Made by a program: the position numbers and the translations under genes. Below the pieces are notes generated by a model that had not been told where the DNA came from, did no database searches, and was given only the letters and a program-made list of their open reading frames with translations. Shown one piece after another: positions 1 to 10,014 of a DNA stretch of 63,170 nt (its first letter is position 1; each line of letters starts with the position of its first letter). The stretch is from assembly GCA_027024155.1 (NCBI GenBank), contig JALVTE010000120.1, positions 1 to 63,170 on the forward strand. The letters run 5' to 3'. Source of the DNA: Campylobacteraceae bacterium. Its GTDB lineage: Bacteria > Campylobacterota > Campylobacteria > Campylobacterales > Sulfurovaceae.

Positions 1-746
1 GTTTTATAAACAATGCATATGTTAAGTTAATGGGCTTAGATATGAGCAATTTTGCACCTGCAGACTCTTATAAATCGCTAACAAAACTTTTTATAAGAAG
101 CTTAAAAAAAGAGCCAAATATAGATGCACGAATAACAAGTGTTATATCTCCTTGCGATGCAAAAATTATAGCATTTGGTAAAATAGAAGATGGCTTAGCT
201 TATCAGATAAAGGGTATGGAGTATAGTACTAGAGAGTTGATAGGCGAAGAGAATAGTGATAATTTTAGCTTGCTAGATGGTGGAGAGTATATAAACTTTT
301 ATCTATCTCCTAAAGACTACCATCGCTATCATATGCCATTTGATGTAAAGGTATTAAGTGCTTTGCATATTCCTGGTAAGTTATATCCTGTAAATATGCC
401 ACTACTTAAAAATAAGAAAAATCTATATATAGAGAACGAAAGAGTAGTGCTAGAGGTTTTAGATAGATTTGGGCATAAACATTTTATTGTGCTTGTTGGT
501 GCTTTAAATGTAGGTAAAATGGTTGTAACTTTTGAAGATGCTATAAAGACTAATGAAAATGGTAACAATAGAGCTTATTACAGATACGAAGAGCCAAAAA
601 CTTTAAAAAAAGCTGAGCTTTTCGGTTGGTTCGAAATGGGTTCGACAATTGTTATACTGAGCCAAAAAGATGCTATAAAATGGAGTGTAGAGTTGAATCA
701 GAAGGTTTCATACGCTGATGTTTTAGGGGAGTTGAATGAATATTAG
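1..746 (+). CDS. psd: Phosphatidylserine decarboxylase (5' end cut by window)
   Basis: This enzyme decarboxylates phosphatidylserine to phosphatidylethanolamine at the inner membrane. The family self-cleaves at a GST motif to make its pyruvoyl cofactor; here an MGST motif lies about 35 residues from the C terminus (near base 640), with a conserved DYHRYHMP stretch upstream. The reading frame is open from base 3 with no stop (reads FINNAYVKLMGLDMS), and that stretch resembles the usual N-terminal region, so the ATG at 30 is probably internal and the true start lies before the window. The 3' end overlaps the next gene by 11 bases, which suggests one transcript. The function is well supported; only the start is unknown. 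Confidence 0.9.
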   Translation, partial: FINNAYVKLMGLDMSNFAPADSYKSLTKLFIRSLKKEPNIDARITSVISPCDAKIIAFGKIEDGLAYQIKGMEYSTRELIGEENSDNFSLLDGGEYINFYLSPKDYHRYHMPFDVKVLSALHIPGKLYPVNMPLLKNKKNLYIENERVVLEVLDRFGHKHFIVLVGALNVGKMVVTFEDAIKTNENGNNRAYYRYEEPKTLKKAELFGWFEMGSTIVILSQKDAIKWSVELNQKVSYADVLGELNEY

Positions 747-1641
747 AGAGATAGATGAATTTTCACAAATACGCACAAAAGCTAGAGCATATCTATGTTA
801 TATTTTAAGTAGGTCAATGCCAAACAGAGTGCCATCTATTACACTTAGAGATATTAAAATTGGATTAAAAAGCCTTGCCAAAACTCTGAAAAATGCAGAT
901 GCACTATACGTATTAGATTCAAATGGCAATCAACTAATAAATACAATTAGTATGAATCCAAAATATGCAAGAAAAGGGCAAGGTGAGAGCAGAAGTGCTA
1001 GAGCTTACTACTACAAAGTTATAAGAGATAAAAAGTGTGTATTAACCGATCCATACCCATCTATAAAAAGTAATAATTTAGTAGTTACTGTTGCATATCC
1101 AGTATATAACGATAAAGAGGAGTTAGAGTATATTGTATGTGTAGATATTGCTCTAAATAATATGCTTAAAATGGTTAACCCGTCATCTGTAGATGCTTTA
1201 GCAGGTAGAGTTACAAAATATATTTATGGTGCTTTCTCTTTAGCTCTACTTTTTGTGGCACTATTACTATTTGTAAAAGGTGTAGTCAGCTTTACAGGTA
1301 TGGGTGTGCATATAGAAGCCATTGATATAAAAAATGTCTTTGAATCTACCATTTTACTAACACTCTCTCTTGCAATTTTTGATTTAGTAAAAGCAATATT
1401 TGAAGAGGAAGTTTTAGGAGAGCATAAGAAACGCCACGAAGGTGATATACACAAAACAATGGTTAAGTTTTTAGGTTCTATTATTATTGCTTTAGCTATA
1501 GAGTCATTAATGCTGGTATTTAAATTTGCACTTACAGACTCTAGTAAACTTGTATATGCCGGTGGCTTAATTTTAGCCATTACTGCACTTTTGATAGGCT
1601 TATCTATTTACATAAAATCTCTAAATGCAGGTAAACGATAG
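736..1641 (+). CDS. PDC-sensor domain membrane protein
   Basis: A 301-residue protein. Residues ~35-155 look like a PDC/Cache-type sensor fold, with the segments LYVLDSNGNQL and VTVAYPVYND that are typical of such domains. About four hydrophobic segments follow (near residues 160-180, 195-215, 240-265 and 275-292). The usual transmembrane helix before the sensor domain is not evident, so topology is unclear. No kinase, cyclase or methyl-accepting domain is fused to it. It overlaps psd by 11 bases and the HAD gene by one base, so it is probably co-transcribed with both. The exact role is unknown; a membrane-linked small-molecule sensor is an inference from the domain. Confidence 0.65.
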   Translation: MNIREIDEFSQIRTKARAYLCYILSRSMPNRVPSITLRDIKIGLKSLAKTLKNADALYVLDSNGNQLINTISMNPKYARKGQGESRSARAYYYKVIRDKKCVLTDPYPSIKSNNLVVTVAYPVYNDKEELEYIVCVDIALNNMLKMVNPSSVDALAGRVTKYIYGAFSLALLFVALLLFVKGVVSFTGMGVHIEAIDIKNVFESTILLTLSLAIFDLVKAIFEEEVLGEHKKRHEGDIHKTMVKFLGSIIIALAIESLMLVFKFALTDSSKLVYAGGLILAITALLIGLSIYIKSLNAGKR

Positions 1642-2276
1642 TGCTAGCAATATTTGATATGGATGGTACACTTGTAGATAGCTCTGTAACTTTAGTTAAT
1701 TCTATAAATTATGTTAGAGGAAAATTAGGGTTAGAGCCATTAGCTAAGCAAATAATATTAGAGCAGATAAATAATCCAGAGTGTAATTTAGCTAAATTTT
1801 TTTATGAAACAGATGAAATAACAGATAAACACGAAAAGTGGTTTAAGGAGTACTACAGCCGAAACCACGATAAAGAGTTAGTTATATTTGATGGTGTTGA
1901 ATTAATGCTTCAAAATTTAAAGAATAAAGGCATAAAGATAGCACTAGCAACAAATGCATATAGAGACTCTACAATGGAAGCATTAAAGCATTTAAATATA
2001 GAGAACTACTTTAATGATATAATTTGCTACGATGAGGTAGATAATGGCAAGCCAGCACCAGATATGTTACTGGCTTTGTTAAATAGAAATAGAGCTAAAA
2101 GAGCCCTTTTTATTGGTGACAGCGATAGAGATATGCTAGCAGCAAAAGCTGCAAATTTAGAGTTTTTGCGTGTAGCATTAGGGAGTAATGATAGAAAAAC
2201 TATTACAAAAGCAGATATTTTAGAGAGAAAAATAGTTGATTTTTTGTATAATAACAGTAATTTAGAAAAAGGATAA
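1641..2276 (+). CDS. HAD-family phosphatase (Gph-like)
   Basis: Haloacid-dehalogenase superfamily hydrolase of 211 residues. Motif I is FDMDGTLVD at residues 4-12 (Asp nucleophile and Asp+2 acid/base), motif II is the ALATNAY segment near residue 98, and motifs III/IV are the GKPAPD lysine region and the GDSDRDM segment near 159. The helical cap between motifs I and II fits the phosphoglycolate phosphatase-like subfamily. The start is GTG, overlapping the TAG of the previous gene, and hemL begins four bases after the stop. Substrate cannot be assigned; phosphoglycolate phosphatase is possible. Confidence 0.8.
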   Translation: MLAIFDMDGTLVDSSVTLVNSINYVRGKLGLEPLAKQIILEQINNPECNLAKFFYETDEITDKHEKWFKEYYSRNHDKELVIFDGVELMLQNLKNKGIKIALATNAYRDSTMEALKHLNIENYFNDIICYDEVDNGKPAPDMLLALLNRNRAKRALFIGDSDRDMLAAKAANLEFLRVALGSNDRKTITKADILERKIVDFLYNNSNLEKG

Positions 2277-2279
2277 AGT

Positions 2280-3566
2280 ATGTTTGAAAATAGTGAAAAA
2301 GCTTTTAAAGAGGCGTCTAAATATATTCCGGGTGGTGTAGATTCGCCAGTTCGTGCATTTGGTAGCGTTGGTGGTGTACCGCCATTTATAGAAAGAGGTG
2401 AGGGGGCTTATCTTTTTGATATAGATGGCAATAGATATATCGATTATGTTCAAAGTTGGGGTCCACTAATTTTTGGTCATTGCGATAAAGATATAGAAAA
2501 TGCAGTAATCGAAACAGCTAAAAAGGGTTTAAGTTTTGGTGCACCTACGCAACTTGAGACTGAACTTGCAAAAGAGATAGTAACACTATTTGATACAATA
2601 GATAAAGTGCGTTTCGTAAATTCAGGTACCGAAGCAGTTATGAGTGCTTTGCGTTTAGCTCGTGGCTTTACAGGCAAAAATGATTTTATAAAATTTGCAG
2701 GTTGTTACCATGGACATAGCGACTCTTTGCTTGTTCAAGCAGGAAGTGGAGCAGTAACTTTTGGTAGTCCAAGCAGCCCAGGAGTGCCAGCAGATTTAAC
2801 AAAACATACACTATTAGCGACATATAACGATTTAGAGAGTGTTAAAAAATGTTTTGAAGATAGTGACGATATAGCTTGTATTATTATTGAGCCAATCGCA
2901 GGAAATATGGGGCTAGTACCAGCAGACGAAAAGTTTTTAGAAGGCTTAAAAGAGCTTTGCGAACACAATGGAGCACTTCTGATTTTTGATGAGGTTATGA
3001 GTGGCTTTAGAGCAAGCCTAACAGGTGCACAAGGAATTACAGAAGTTAAACCAGACTTGGTAACTTTAGGTAAAGTTATAGGTGGTGGTATGCCTGTTGG
3101 TGCATTTGGCGGTAGAGCAGATATTATGGCTAAGCTATCTCCAGAGGGTCCAGTATATCAAGCAGGAACACTTAGCGGAAATCCAGTTGCAATGGCAGCA
3201 GGACTTGCAAGCTTAAGAAAATTAAAGCACAATCCAGCACTATATGTAGATTTAGGTAAAAAAGCAAAAAGATTAATGAAAGGCTTTAAAGCAGCTGCCC
3301 AAGCAGAAGAGATACCACTTGTAACAGAGGTTCGTGGCTCTATGTTTGGTTTCTTCTTTAACGATAAAGAGGTAAAAAACTTTACAGATGCACAATCTAG
3401 CGATACTGAAACTTTCGCAAAATTTCATAGCAGTATGCTTAAAAAAGGTATTTATCTAGCATGTTCAGCATACGAGACTGGCTTTATAAGTACAGCAATT
3501 ACAGACGATATGATAGAAGAGACCATAATAGCAGCATACGAAGCTATGCGTGAAATAAGAGATTAA
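2280..3566 (+). CDS. hemL: Glutamate-1-semialdehyde 2,1-aminomutase
   Basis: Converts glutamate-1-semialdehyde to 5-aminolevulinate, the first tetrapyrrole precursor in the C5 pathway. The 428-residue length matches the family. The PLP-binding lysine is K265 in TLGKVIGGG, with the cofactor aspartate in [10 protein letters not shown] near residue 235 and NSGTEA near 114. It lies four bases after the HAD gene and one base before the AtpZ-like gene, inside a tight + strand operon. Confidence 0.96.
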   Translation: MFENSEKAFKEASKYIPGGVDSPVRAFGSVGGVPPFIERGEGAYLFDIDGNRYIDYVQSWGPLIFGHCDKDIENAVIETAKKGLSFGAPTQLETELAKEIVTLFDTIDKVRFVNSGTEAVMSALRLARGFTGKNDFIKFAGCYHGHSDSLLVQAGSGAVTFGSPSSPGVPADLTKHTLLATYNDLESVKKCFEDSDDIACIIIEPIAGNMGLVPADEKFLEGLKELCEHNGALLIFDEVMSGFRASLTGAQGITEVKPDLVTLGKVIGGGMPVGAFGGRADIMAKLSPEGPVYQAGTLSGNPVAMAAGLASLRKLKHNPALYVDLGKKAKRLMKGFKAAAQAEEIPLVTEVRGSMFGFFFNDKEVKNFTDAQSSDTETFAKFHSSMLKKGIYLACSAYETGFISTAITDDMIEETIIAAYEAMREIRD

Positions 3567-3567
3567 A

Positions 3568-3858
3568 ATGTCACAAGAAGAACCAAAATTAAAAAAAGTA
3601 GTAGAGGCAGCCGATGGCTTAAGCCTTGGTATATCTATAGTAGTAGCTGTACTTTTAGGCGTAGCTATTGGCTATGGACTTCGTAAACTATTTGGCTACG
3701 AGTGGCTATTTTGGCTAGGTGTATTTTGGGGGATAGGTGCAGCGATTTTAAATGTTTATAAAGCTTACAAGAAACAGAAAAAAGTATTAGACGAATTGGC
3801 AAACGACCCAAAATATGCAAGAAGAAAATACGATGCTAGCGATGAGGATGAATTTTAG
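3568..3858 (+). CDS. AtpZ/AtpI-like small membrane protein
   Basis: A 96-residue protein with two predicted membrane helices (about residues 20-40 and 47-66) joined by a short charged loop, followed by a basic and then acidic C-terminal tail. The glycine-rich first helix (GVAIGYGL) is typical of the AtpZ/AtpI family, which is linked to F-type ATP synthase assembly and Mg2+ handling. Its start is one base after the hemL stop, and no ATP synthase gene is nearby. The family assignment is fairly good; the role here is inference. Confidence 0.7.
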   Translation: MSQEEPKLKKVVEAADGLSLGISIVVAVLLGVAIGYGLRKLFGYEWLFWLGVFWGIGAAILNVYKAYKKQKKVLDELANDPKYARRKYDASDEDEF

Positions 3859-4400
3859 TGTTGTTTGCTAGATTAATACTTCTTTACATTTCTGCACTAT
3901 TAATTGGAGCAGGACTTATATTTATATTTGCCTCTAAAAGTGCACTATATAGCTTTGTTGTGGCTTTTCTTACATCATCTATAGTTGTACTTGCTTCATT
4001 TAAAAACTATAAGAATATGGTTGATAAAAGGTTAGTAGATGCTTCTGGCGAAGAGTTTGATGACAGAGATGAATTAGATAAAATAGAAGACCCATACAAT
4101 CTATATGACGAAATGCAAGCAAATGATGAAGATAAAAGTTTTAAAGATATAATTAAAGAAGAGAAACAGAGATTAAAAGAGCAAAAAAGACCATTAAAAC
4201 AGAGTATAGCAGATAGTGCAAGAGCATTTAACTATATAAGATTAATTGCATATGCTATTTTAGTTGCAGGGTTTTTTATGCTCTTAAAGAGTAAAAATTT
4301 AAATATGGCATTTTATTTAGCCACACTAATTTTACCAAATATTATAGCGATTGTTTTTTTAATGAATTTTAACTCAGGAAAGTATATTGAAAAAAATTAA
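3858..4400 (+). CDS. Hypothetical membrane protein
   Basis: A 180-residue protein not recognised beyond its layout: two helices at the N terminus (about residues 3-25 and 28-47), a ~70-residue highly charged cytoplasmic-type segment with many Asp, Glu and Lys, and two helices near the C terminus (about 128-147 and 150-170). The GTG start overlaps the stop of the AtpZ-like gene, and the 3' end overlaps the next gene. It appears to belong to the hemL transcript and may act with its small membrane neighbours. Confidence 0.6.
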   Translation: MLFARLILLYISALLIGAGLIFIFASKSALYSFVVAFLTSSIVVLASFKNYKNMVDKRLVDASGEEFDDRDELDKIEDPYNLYDEMQANDEDKSFKDIIKEEKQRLKEQKRPLKQSIADSARAFNYIRLIAYAILVAGFFMLLKSKNLNMAFYLATLILPNIIAIVFLMNFNSGKYIEKN

Positions 4401-4833
4401 ACCAGGATATATAATACTTTTACTTATAGGCATTTTTGTAGCTTATAAGTATTTTTTTGACAACTCTAAAGAGGTAAATTACTATACGCAAGAAGTTGGA
4501 AAATCTTTAACAGATATTAGGCATGAAGATTACTTTGCTCTTCAAAATAAATTATCTGATAATTTAAAAAATAGCCTCTCTATTGATGATATAAAGCACT
4601 ATATTGACACTATTAAATTAGGTAGAGAGTATAAATTTGTACTATCAGATTATGATAAAAAACCCGACAGTGTAGTAGTTTCAGGAACTTTAATATATAA
4701 AAACAGTGAAAAGCCACTTAAGGTAATTTATAAAGATAACAATGGCACACTTTTAATAGAATCTCAAAAAATAGGCAATAGCTCTTTAGAGCCTAAAAGT
4801 GTTAAATTCCCTATAAATTCAAAAAGTTTTTAA
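4387..4833 (+). CDS. Hypothetical membrane-anchored protein
   Basis: A 148-residue protein with one N-terminal hydrophobic helix (about residues 7-25) followed by a probably periplasmic domain of mixed helix and strand. It uses a TTG start overlapping the previous gene by 14 bases. Its 3' end overlaps the convergent uracil-DNA glycosylase gene by 23 bases, so the two transcripts share antisense ends. No known domain was recognised. Confidence 0.6.
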   Translation: MKKIKPGYIILLLIGIFVAYKYFFDNSKEVNYYTQEVGKSLTDIRHEDYFALQNKLSDNLKNSLSIDDIKHYIDTIKLGREYKFVLSDYDKKPDSVVVSGTLIYKNSEKPLKVIYKDNNGTLLIESQKIGNSSLEPKSVKFPINSKSF

Positions 4834-5473
4834 CCTTTAGCATATCTTCAAATGCCTCTTTTTTAGCAGAGGGGTTTCTTAATAAATAGCTAGGGTGATA
4901 TGTTGGTATTATACTGTAATCTTTCTCTTCTAAGAGATGTCCTCTAATTTTACTTATAGGTGTATCATCATTACTTAAATAGTGATAAGCGGTTGCACCC
5001 AATGCTACAATTAATTTTGGCTTTATTAACTCTATCTGTTTTAATAGGTAAGGTCTACAAGTTAGAGCCTCTTTTGAACTTGGTGCTCTGTTTTGTGGTG
5101 GTCTACATTTTACTATATTAGCAATATATACACTCTGCCTTGGTATGTGGAGTACATTTTCTATCATTTTAGTTAGTAACTCCCCAGCTCTACCTACAAA
5201 TGGCTTAGCAGTTGCATCTTCATTAGCTCCTGGTCCTTCACCTACAAACATTAATTCTGCATTTGTATTACCCTCTCCAAAGACAACATTTTGTCGTGTT
5301 TTACTAAGTTCACATAAGTGACAATTAAGCGTAATTGCTCTTAACTCATCTATAGAGTTAGGTAGGCTTACTTGCTCCTCTTTAAACTCTTTTATTGGCT
5401 CTATATACTTAATACCTAACTCTTTTTCTATAAGCAGTTTTTTTAACATTAAAGCATTATATAAATTTTTCAT
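4811..5473 (-). CDS. Uracil-DNA glycosylase, family 4 (Fe-S type)
   Basis: Removes uracil from DNA to start base-excision repair. The 220-residue protein has the family 4/5 pattern: the CHLCELSKTRQ start of the domain, GEGPGANED, KPFVGRAGELL, IVKCRPPQNR, TCRPYL and the C-terminal TYHPSYLLR. Cysteines in CHLC, KCRPP and TCRPY are the expected four [4Fe-4S] ligands. About 50 charged residues precede the domain. It starts immediately after the RND gene stop and overlaps the convergent + strand gene at its 3' end. Confidence 0.92.
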   Translation of the reverse strand: MKNLYNALMLKKLLIEKELGIKYIEPIKEFKEEQVSLPNSIDELRAITLNCHLCELSKTRQNVVFGEGNTNAELMFVGEGPGANEDATAKPFVGRAGELLTKMIENVLHIPRQSVYIANIVKCRPPQNRAPSSKEALTCRPYLLKQIELIKPKLIVALGATAYHYLSNDDTPISKIRGHLLEEKDYSIIPTYHPSYLLRNPSAKKEAFEDMLKVKNFLNL

Positions 5474-8400
5474 TATCTATCTTTTACTCTGTAAACTATT
5501 GCATAGATTAATGGTATGTAGATTAAGTTTAAAACTGTTGCCCACGCTACGCCAAAACCTAAAGATATAGCCATAGGCTGAATTATCAAAGCTTGTCCAC
5601 TTGCAAAGAATATTAGCGAAGATAGCCCAAGCACGGTAGTGATAGATGTCAGCATAATTGGTCTAAGTCTTGTTACTGCTTTGTCTACAATTTCAGAACT
5701 ATTTTTTGAACCTTTAATAAAATCTAGCATAATAATTGCATCATTTACAACAACCCCTGCTAAGCCTACTAGACCCATAATACCAGGTAGAGTCATATTT
5801 ATACCCATAAGCTTTGTTCCAACATAAGCACCTAGAATCGATAATGGTATTACACTTACTGTAATTAAAGGTAGAATAAGTGAATTAAACATTAAAACAA
5901 GTGATATGAATATTAAAAATAGTGCAATAATTGCAGCTTGCATCATCTCTATTTTTACCTGCTTTGTTGCTTTTTCTTCACCTTTTACAATAAATTCATA
6001 ACCCTCTTTTTTTAGTTTATCTATTACGGGCTGAACTTTTTGCATAACTTCTGATGCAGTAACTTTGCCTTTAATAGTTTGTGCAGTAATACTCCAAACC
6101 TTTTTACCATTATCTTTATATACAACAAGCGGACTCTTTTTATAAATAAAGTCTACAATATCTTTTAGTTCTACTTTTTGCCTACCATCTGGTGTATAGA
6201 TGTATGTATTTTTTAAATTATAATTATTGTCTTTATTAGCGTCTTGCAGTGTTACTCTAATTACTCCAATAGAGCCAAGCATCTTTCCGTATTCAGCCTC
6301 TAAAAACATTCCTCTTAATGTACTAATTAGATAACTCTCATTAAATCCTAACTTTTGACCATAACTATTTATTTTTAATTTTAACTCCTCGGGTCCATTT
6401 TGTTTGTTTGACATTACATCTTTTAAGCCATCTATTTTTAAGAGAGTATTTTTTATTTTATTAATTGCTTTATCTACATTTTGTCCATCTTTTTGTATAA
6501 CTTCTATCTCCACATCGTTTGCAACTATGCCTGTTTGTGGTACAAAAACAGATAAATCGTAATATATTGGTTTACCATTTTTATCTTTTAAATTCTCTAT
6601 CTTCTTTAATCTTTTTTGAATCTGTTTTAAAATAGTAAAGGCATCTTTTCCTCTTGTCATATTTGAATTATCATACTCAATAGATAGATAGGGGTTTATA
6701 TATTTATCAAAAAAGTTTTGCGGGGCTCTCTCTTTTAAATTTACAAAAATATGAAATAGATGTTCTCCACTTTCAAAAGATTGGTCTGGTAGAAATCTTA
6801 TACCAGCCATAGATGTAATAGAGCCTATATCACTTTTGTTCATATCTTTTAAAAGAGCTTTCTCTATTGGTTCAATCAATTTTTTTGTCTCTTTTAATTT
6901 ACTGTTTACATTTACTTTACCACTAATATATATTTGCTCTGCATCAAATTTTGGAAACATTTCGAATTTTGTATGTTTGGCAATTAGTACAGTTGAGCCA
7001 ATAATAAAAGTTACAAGAAGTAGTGTAGATAGCTCTTTCCACTTTAAAAGAGTTGAAAGTATTTTTCTATAAAAGTTATACAAAAAATCCCAAAAAGGAG
7101 TTGCTTTATGCTCTTTTTTTACTTTACCTATACTAAATAACTCTTTTGCATGTAGAGGAAGAAAGTAGAATGCTTCAAAGAGTGAACTAAGTAGTAAAAC
7201 TGTTATCATTACTGGCAGAATTTTCATAAAAATTCCTAGTTTACCAGACATAATAAGCAGTGGCAAAAATGCAAATACTGTAGTTGCTGTAGCTGTTAAT
7301 ACAGCTGGAAACATCTCTACAGCTCCATCAATAGCTGCTTGCCTTGGGCTTTTGCCCATCTCTAAGTGTCGATATATATTTTCAGCTACAACTATAGCTT
7401 CATCAACTAGCATTCCTAAAGCGAGTAGGGCACCTAGCATCGAGAGCATATTAATACTATAACCTAACTCGTTAGCAGCGATTATAGCTATAAAAAAGCT
7501 TGTTGGAATACCCATTGCGACTACCAAAGATATTTTCCAATTTACACTTAGAAAGATTGATAAAAATACTAAAAACAGACCAAATAAAATGTTAGAACTT
7601 ACAAGGTTTAAACGATTTCTTATCCATAAAGATGTGTCTGTGTATACTTCAAAATTTATATCTTTATACTCTTTTGAAAAATCTTTTAATAGTGCTTTAA
7701 CTTTTTTACTTAACTCTATTGCATTACCACTCTCTAATTTTGTTACATTTAAAGAGATATTCTCTTTGCCATTAAAGCTAGATATTGTATTTGGTGTATT
7801 TAATTCATAAGATATTTTAGCAATATCTCCTAGTATGACTCGTTTGTTGCCAATAGAGAGGATAGTACTTTTTAGTAATTTTACATCTTTCTCTCCATTT
7901 ATAGATGATATATATATTTTTTTACCTCTATTTTTTATGGTACCTGCAGGAAATATAGAACTTAAATTTGAGATACTTTTATAGAGCAGTTGTCTATTTA
8001 AGTCTAATGCTTCTATCTTTTTATCATTAAGTTCTATTTTCATTTCATAATCGGCATCACCTCTAATATCTATTGTGCCTAAATCTTTAAAGCTACTCAG
8101 GCGACTTTTTAGCCTCTTAGCAGCCTTTAGTAATTTATCTTTACTTACATTACCAGATACTGCAATTAAAAGTAGTGGAAACTGATAAACCACTCTCTTA
8201 GCTATTGGTTCATTCATATCACTTGGCAGGTCGCGTTTAGCATTAGCAATAACATCTTTTACATCATTTAAAACTAATTGTAAATTACTTCCCTCTTTAA
8301 TATCTAAACTAATGCTAAACATACCATTTCTAATTAGAGAGCTTATATCACTAATATTATCTACACTTTTTAAATCATCTTCTATACCTTGAACAGCCAT

Positions 8401-8589
8401 TTTATCAAGTATATCAGCACTTGCACCTGGGTATCCACCAGTTATAGATATCTTATCTAAGTTAGATGGCGGAAAAATCTCTTTAGGAATTTCTCTATAT
8501 GCAAATAGTGCCAATATAAGCATTAAAACAAATAGTATATGGTTTAATATAGCTTTATCGACAGCAAATGAAATTATCTTTTTTATCAA
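5473..8589 (-). CDS. RND-family efflux transporter, inner-membrane subunit
   Basis: A 1038-residue resistance-nodulation-division pump with the expected repeat: a first membrane helix at ~10-27, a large periplasmic loop, six helices at ~330-540, a second helix and loop, then six helices at ~860-1030. LGMLVDEAIVVAENI carries the conserved TM4 aspartates. It resembles the AcrB/MexB-like branch rather than the CusA metal branch, but the substrate is unknown. The TTG start overlaps the stop of the FtsL-like gene. No membrane-fusion protein or outer-membrane channel gene is next to it, which is unusual because these are normally co-transcribed. Confidence 0.88.
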   Translation of the reverse strand: MIKKIISFAVDKAILNHILFVLMLILALFAYREIPKEIFPPSNLDKISITGGYPGASADILDKMAVQGIEDDLKSVDNISDISSLIRNGMFSISLDIKEGSNLQLVLNDVKDVIANAKRDLPSDMNEPIAKRVVYQFPLLLIAVSGNVSKDKLLKAAKRLKSRLSSFKDLGTIDIRGDADYEMKIELNDKKIEALDLNRQLLYKSISNLSSIFPAGTIKNRGKKIYISSINGEKDVKLLKSTILSIGNKRVILGDIAKISYELNTPNTISSFNGKENISLNVTKLESGNAIELSKKVKALLKDFSKEYKDINFEVYTDTSLWIRNRLNLVSSNILFGLFLVFLSIFLSVNWKISLVVAMGIPTSFFIAIIAANELGYSINMLSMLGALLALGMLVDEAIVVAENIYRHLEMGKSPRQAAIDGAVEMFPAVLTATATTVFAFLPLLIMSGKLGIFMKILPVMITVLLLSSLFEAFYFLPLHAKELFSIGKVKKEHKATPFWDFLYNFYRKILSTLLKWKELSTLLLVTFIIGSTVLIAKHTKFEMFPKFDAEQIYISGKVNVNSKLKETKKLIEPIEKALLKDMNKSDIGSITSMAGIRFLPDQSFESGEHLFHIFVNLKERAPQNFFDKYINPYLSIEYDNSNMTRGKDAFTILKQIQKRLKKIENLKDKNGKPIYYDLSVFVPQTGIVANDVEIEVIQKDGQNVDKAINKIKNTLLKIDGLKDVMSNKQNGPEELKLKINSYGQKLGFNESYLISTLRGMFLEAEYGKMLGSIGVIRVTLQDANKDNNYNLKNTYIYTPDGRQKVELKDIVDFIYKKSPLVVYKDNGKKVWSITAQTIKGKVTASEVMQKVQPVIDKLKKEGYEFIVKGEEKATKQVKIEMMQAAIIALFLIFISLVLMFNSLILPLITVSVIPLSILGAYVGTKLMGINMTLPGIMGLVGLAGVVVNDAIIMLDFIKGSKNSSEIVDKAVTRLRPIMLTSITTVLGLSSLIFFASGQALIIQPMAISLGFGVAWATVLNLIYIPLIYAIVYRVKDR

Positions 8590-8969
8590 TATATATCCTC
8601 TGTATTTATGTTTTTAAATAACTCTTTTGTATCTTTTTTCTTAGCTTTTATTACTGTTTTAATTTCTCTATTTTTTATAGGCTTATCCTCTTGTTTTACA
8701 CTTTCATTATTTGAAGTAGCTTTTATTATTTCAGGTTGTTTGTATGCAAATAGTGGGTCTGATATAGTATTTTTATATTTTAGTTTCTCTATTTTTAACT
8801 CTAAAATATTTTTCTCTTCTTTAAGTGCACTAATTTTAGTAGATATCTTTTGTATATCTCTACTTGTATAGTATGTCTCATTTGCTAAATAGACTTTAAA
8901 CATTGCAAGAAATGCAACTATAAGCATTATAAAAATTGGTTTTAAGTAACTTTTCTCTTCTCTTTCCAT
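8586..8969 (-). CDS. FtsL-like single-pass coiled-coil protein
   Basis: A 127-residue protein with a short basic cytoplasmic start, one membrane helix (about residues 11-28), a heptad-like coiled coil (about 38-66) and a lysine-rich tail. This architecture, directly downstream of rsmH, is that of the divisome protein FtsL, whose sequence is poorly conserved. The call rests on position and topology, not sequence identity. It starts two bases after the rsmH stop and overlaps the RND gene start by four bases. Confidence 0.6.
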   Translation of the reverse strand: MEREEKSYLKPIFIMLIVAFLAMFKVYLANETYYTSRDIQKISTKISALKEEKNILELKIEKLKYKNTISDPLFAYKQPEIIKATSNNESVKQEDKPIKNREIKTVIKAKKKDTKELFKNINTEDIY

Positions 8970-8971
8970 AC

Positions 8972-9901
8972 TTAATCCTTAAATTTAAATACTCTTAATT
9001 TTGCACTTCTGCTACGAGGATTTACTTTTATCTCATCTTTTGTAGCAATAATAGGTTTTCTATAAAGCTCTTTGCCTAAATTATTATTGTTCCCACACAT
9101 ACAACGCATTGTCTCTGGTGGGCATATACAGCTCTTTGCCCATTTTCTAAAGCGTTGCTTTATAAGCCTATCTTCTAAAGAATGAAATGTAATTAAAGAG
9201 ATAATAGCCCCTTTTGGTCTCTTCTCTTCAAGTATATCTAAAAGCGAAGTAATCTCTTCTAACTCTTGATTTACCTCTATTCTAATTGCCTGAAATACTA
9301 AAGTTGCAGGATGGATTTTGCCCTTATTATAAATAATACTCGATACAATATCTGCTAACTCTATATTGCTCTCTATAGCCTTATTTGCCCTATACTGCAC
9401 GATTTTTTGAGCAACTTTTCTAGCCTCTTTTACCTCTCCATACTCTCTTATAATTTTCTCTAATTTATCTTGTGGATAACTATTTACAACATCTTTTGCA
9501 CTAAAAGGGTTACTCTGATCCATTCTCATATCTAATAGTTTACTATCGAATCGAAAACCTCTATCCTCTTTATCTAACTGCAAAGATGAGACTCCAAAAT
9601 CAGCTAAGAGAGCAGTTACTGTGTTGAAATCTATATCTTTTAATCTATTAGAGAAACTTCCTTTTAAAAGTTGAACTCTATCTTTAAAAGGTTTTAGCCT
9701 CTCTTTGCTAAAGTTTAAAGCTTCATCATCTCTATCTATTCCAATTAAAGATAAATTTTCATATTTTTTTAAAATTTCAAAAGAGTGCCCCGCATAACCT
9801 AGAGTGCAATCTATAAAAGTTCCATCCTTAGCATTATGAAAACTTGCTAAAACTTCATTTAAAAGTACAGGTATATGTGGCGATTTGTCTCTATTTTTCA
9901 C
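8972..9901 (-). CDS. rsmH: 16S rRNA (cytosine1402-N4)-methyltransferase RsmH
   Basis: Methylates N4 of C1402 in the ribosomal decoding centre using S-adenosylmethionine. Features seen: HIPVLLNEV near the N terminus, the SAM-binding DCTLGYAGHS, the LGIDRDDEAL-like segment (here LIGIDRDDEAL), LLADFGVSSLQLD, and FHSLEDRLIKQRF near the C terminus. The frame could extend to an upstream ATG at 9976, but the extra 25 residues are hydrophobic and not family-like. The GTG at 9901, preceded by AAGAGATT, gives the usual ~309 residues. First gene of the leftward rsmH-ftsL-RND-udg run. Confidence 0.93.
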   Translation of the reverse strand: MKNRDKSPHIPVLLNEVLASFHNAKDGTFIDCTLGYAGHSFEILKKYENLSLIGIDRDDEALNFSKERLKPFKDRVQLLKGSFSNRLKDIDFNTVTALLADFGVSSLQLDKEDRGFRFDSKLLDMRMDQSNPFSAKDVVNSYPQDKLEKIIREYGEVKEARKVAQKIVQYRANKAIESNIELADIVSSIIYNKGKIHPATLVFQAIRIEVNQELEEITSLLDILEEKRPKGAIISLITFHSLEDRLIKQRFRKWAKSCICPPETMRCMCGNNNNLGKELYRKPIIATKDEIKVNPRSRSAKLRVFKFKD

Positions 9902-10014
9902 TATAATCTCTTTTTTATTGTTATAATACCAAAAATAGAGTAAGAATATGATATTTGGGTTAAAAATATTAGACATCTTACTAAAGTATTTATTACTCTT
10001 TAGATATGTATCTT

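Noticed and set aside
9902-9976. N-terminal extension of rsmH to the ATG at 9976
   Set aside because: The extra residues are hydrophobic and low in family resemblance; the GTG at 9901 with AAGAGA upstream gives the normal length.
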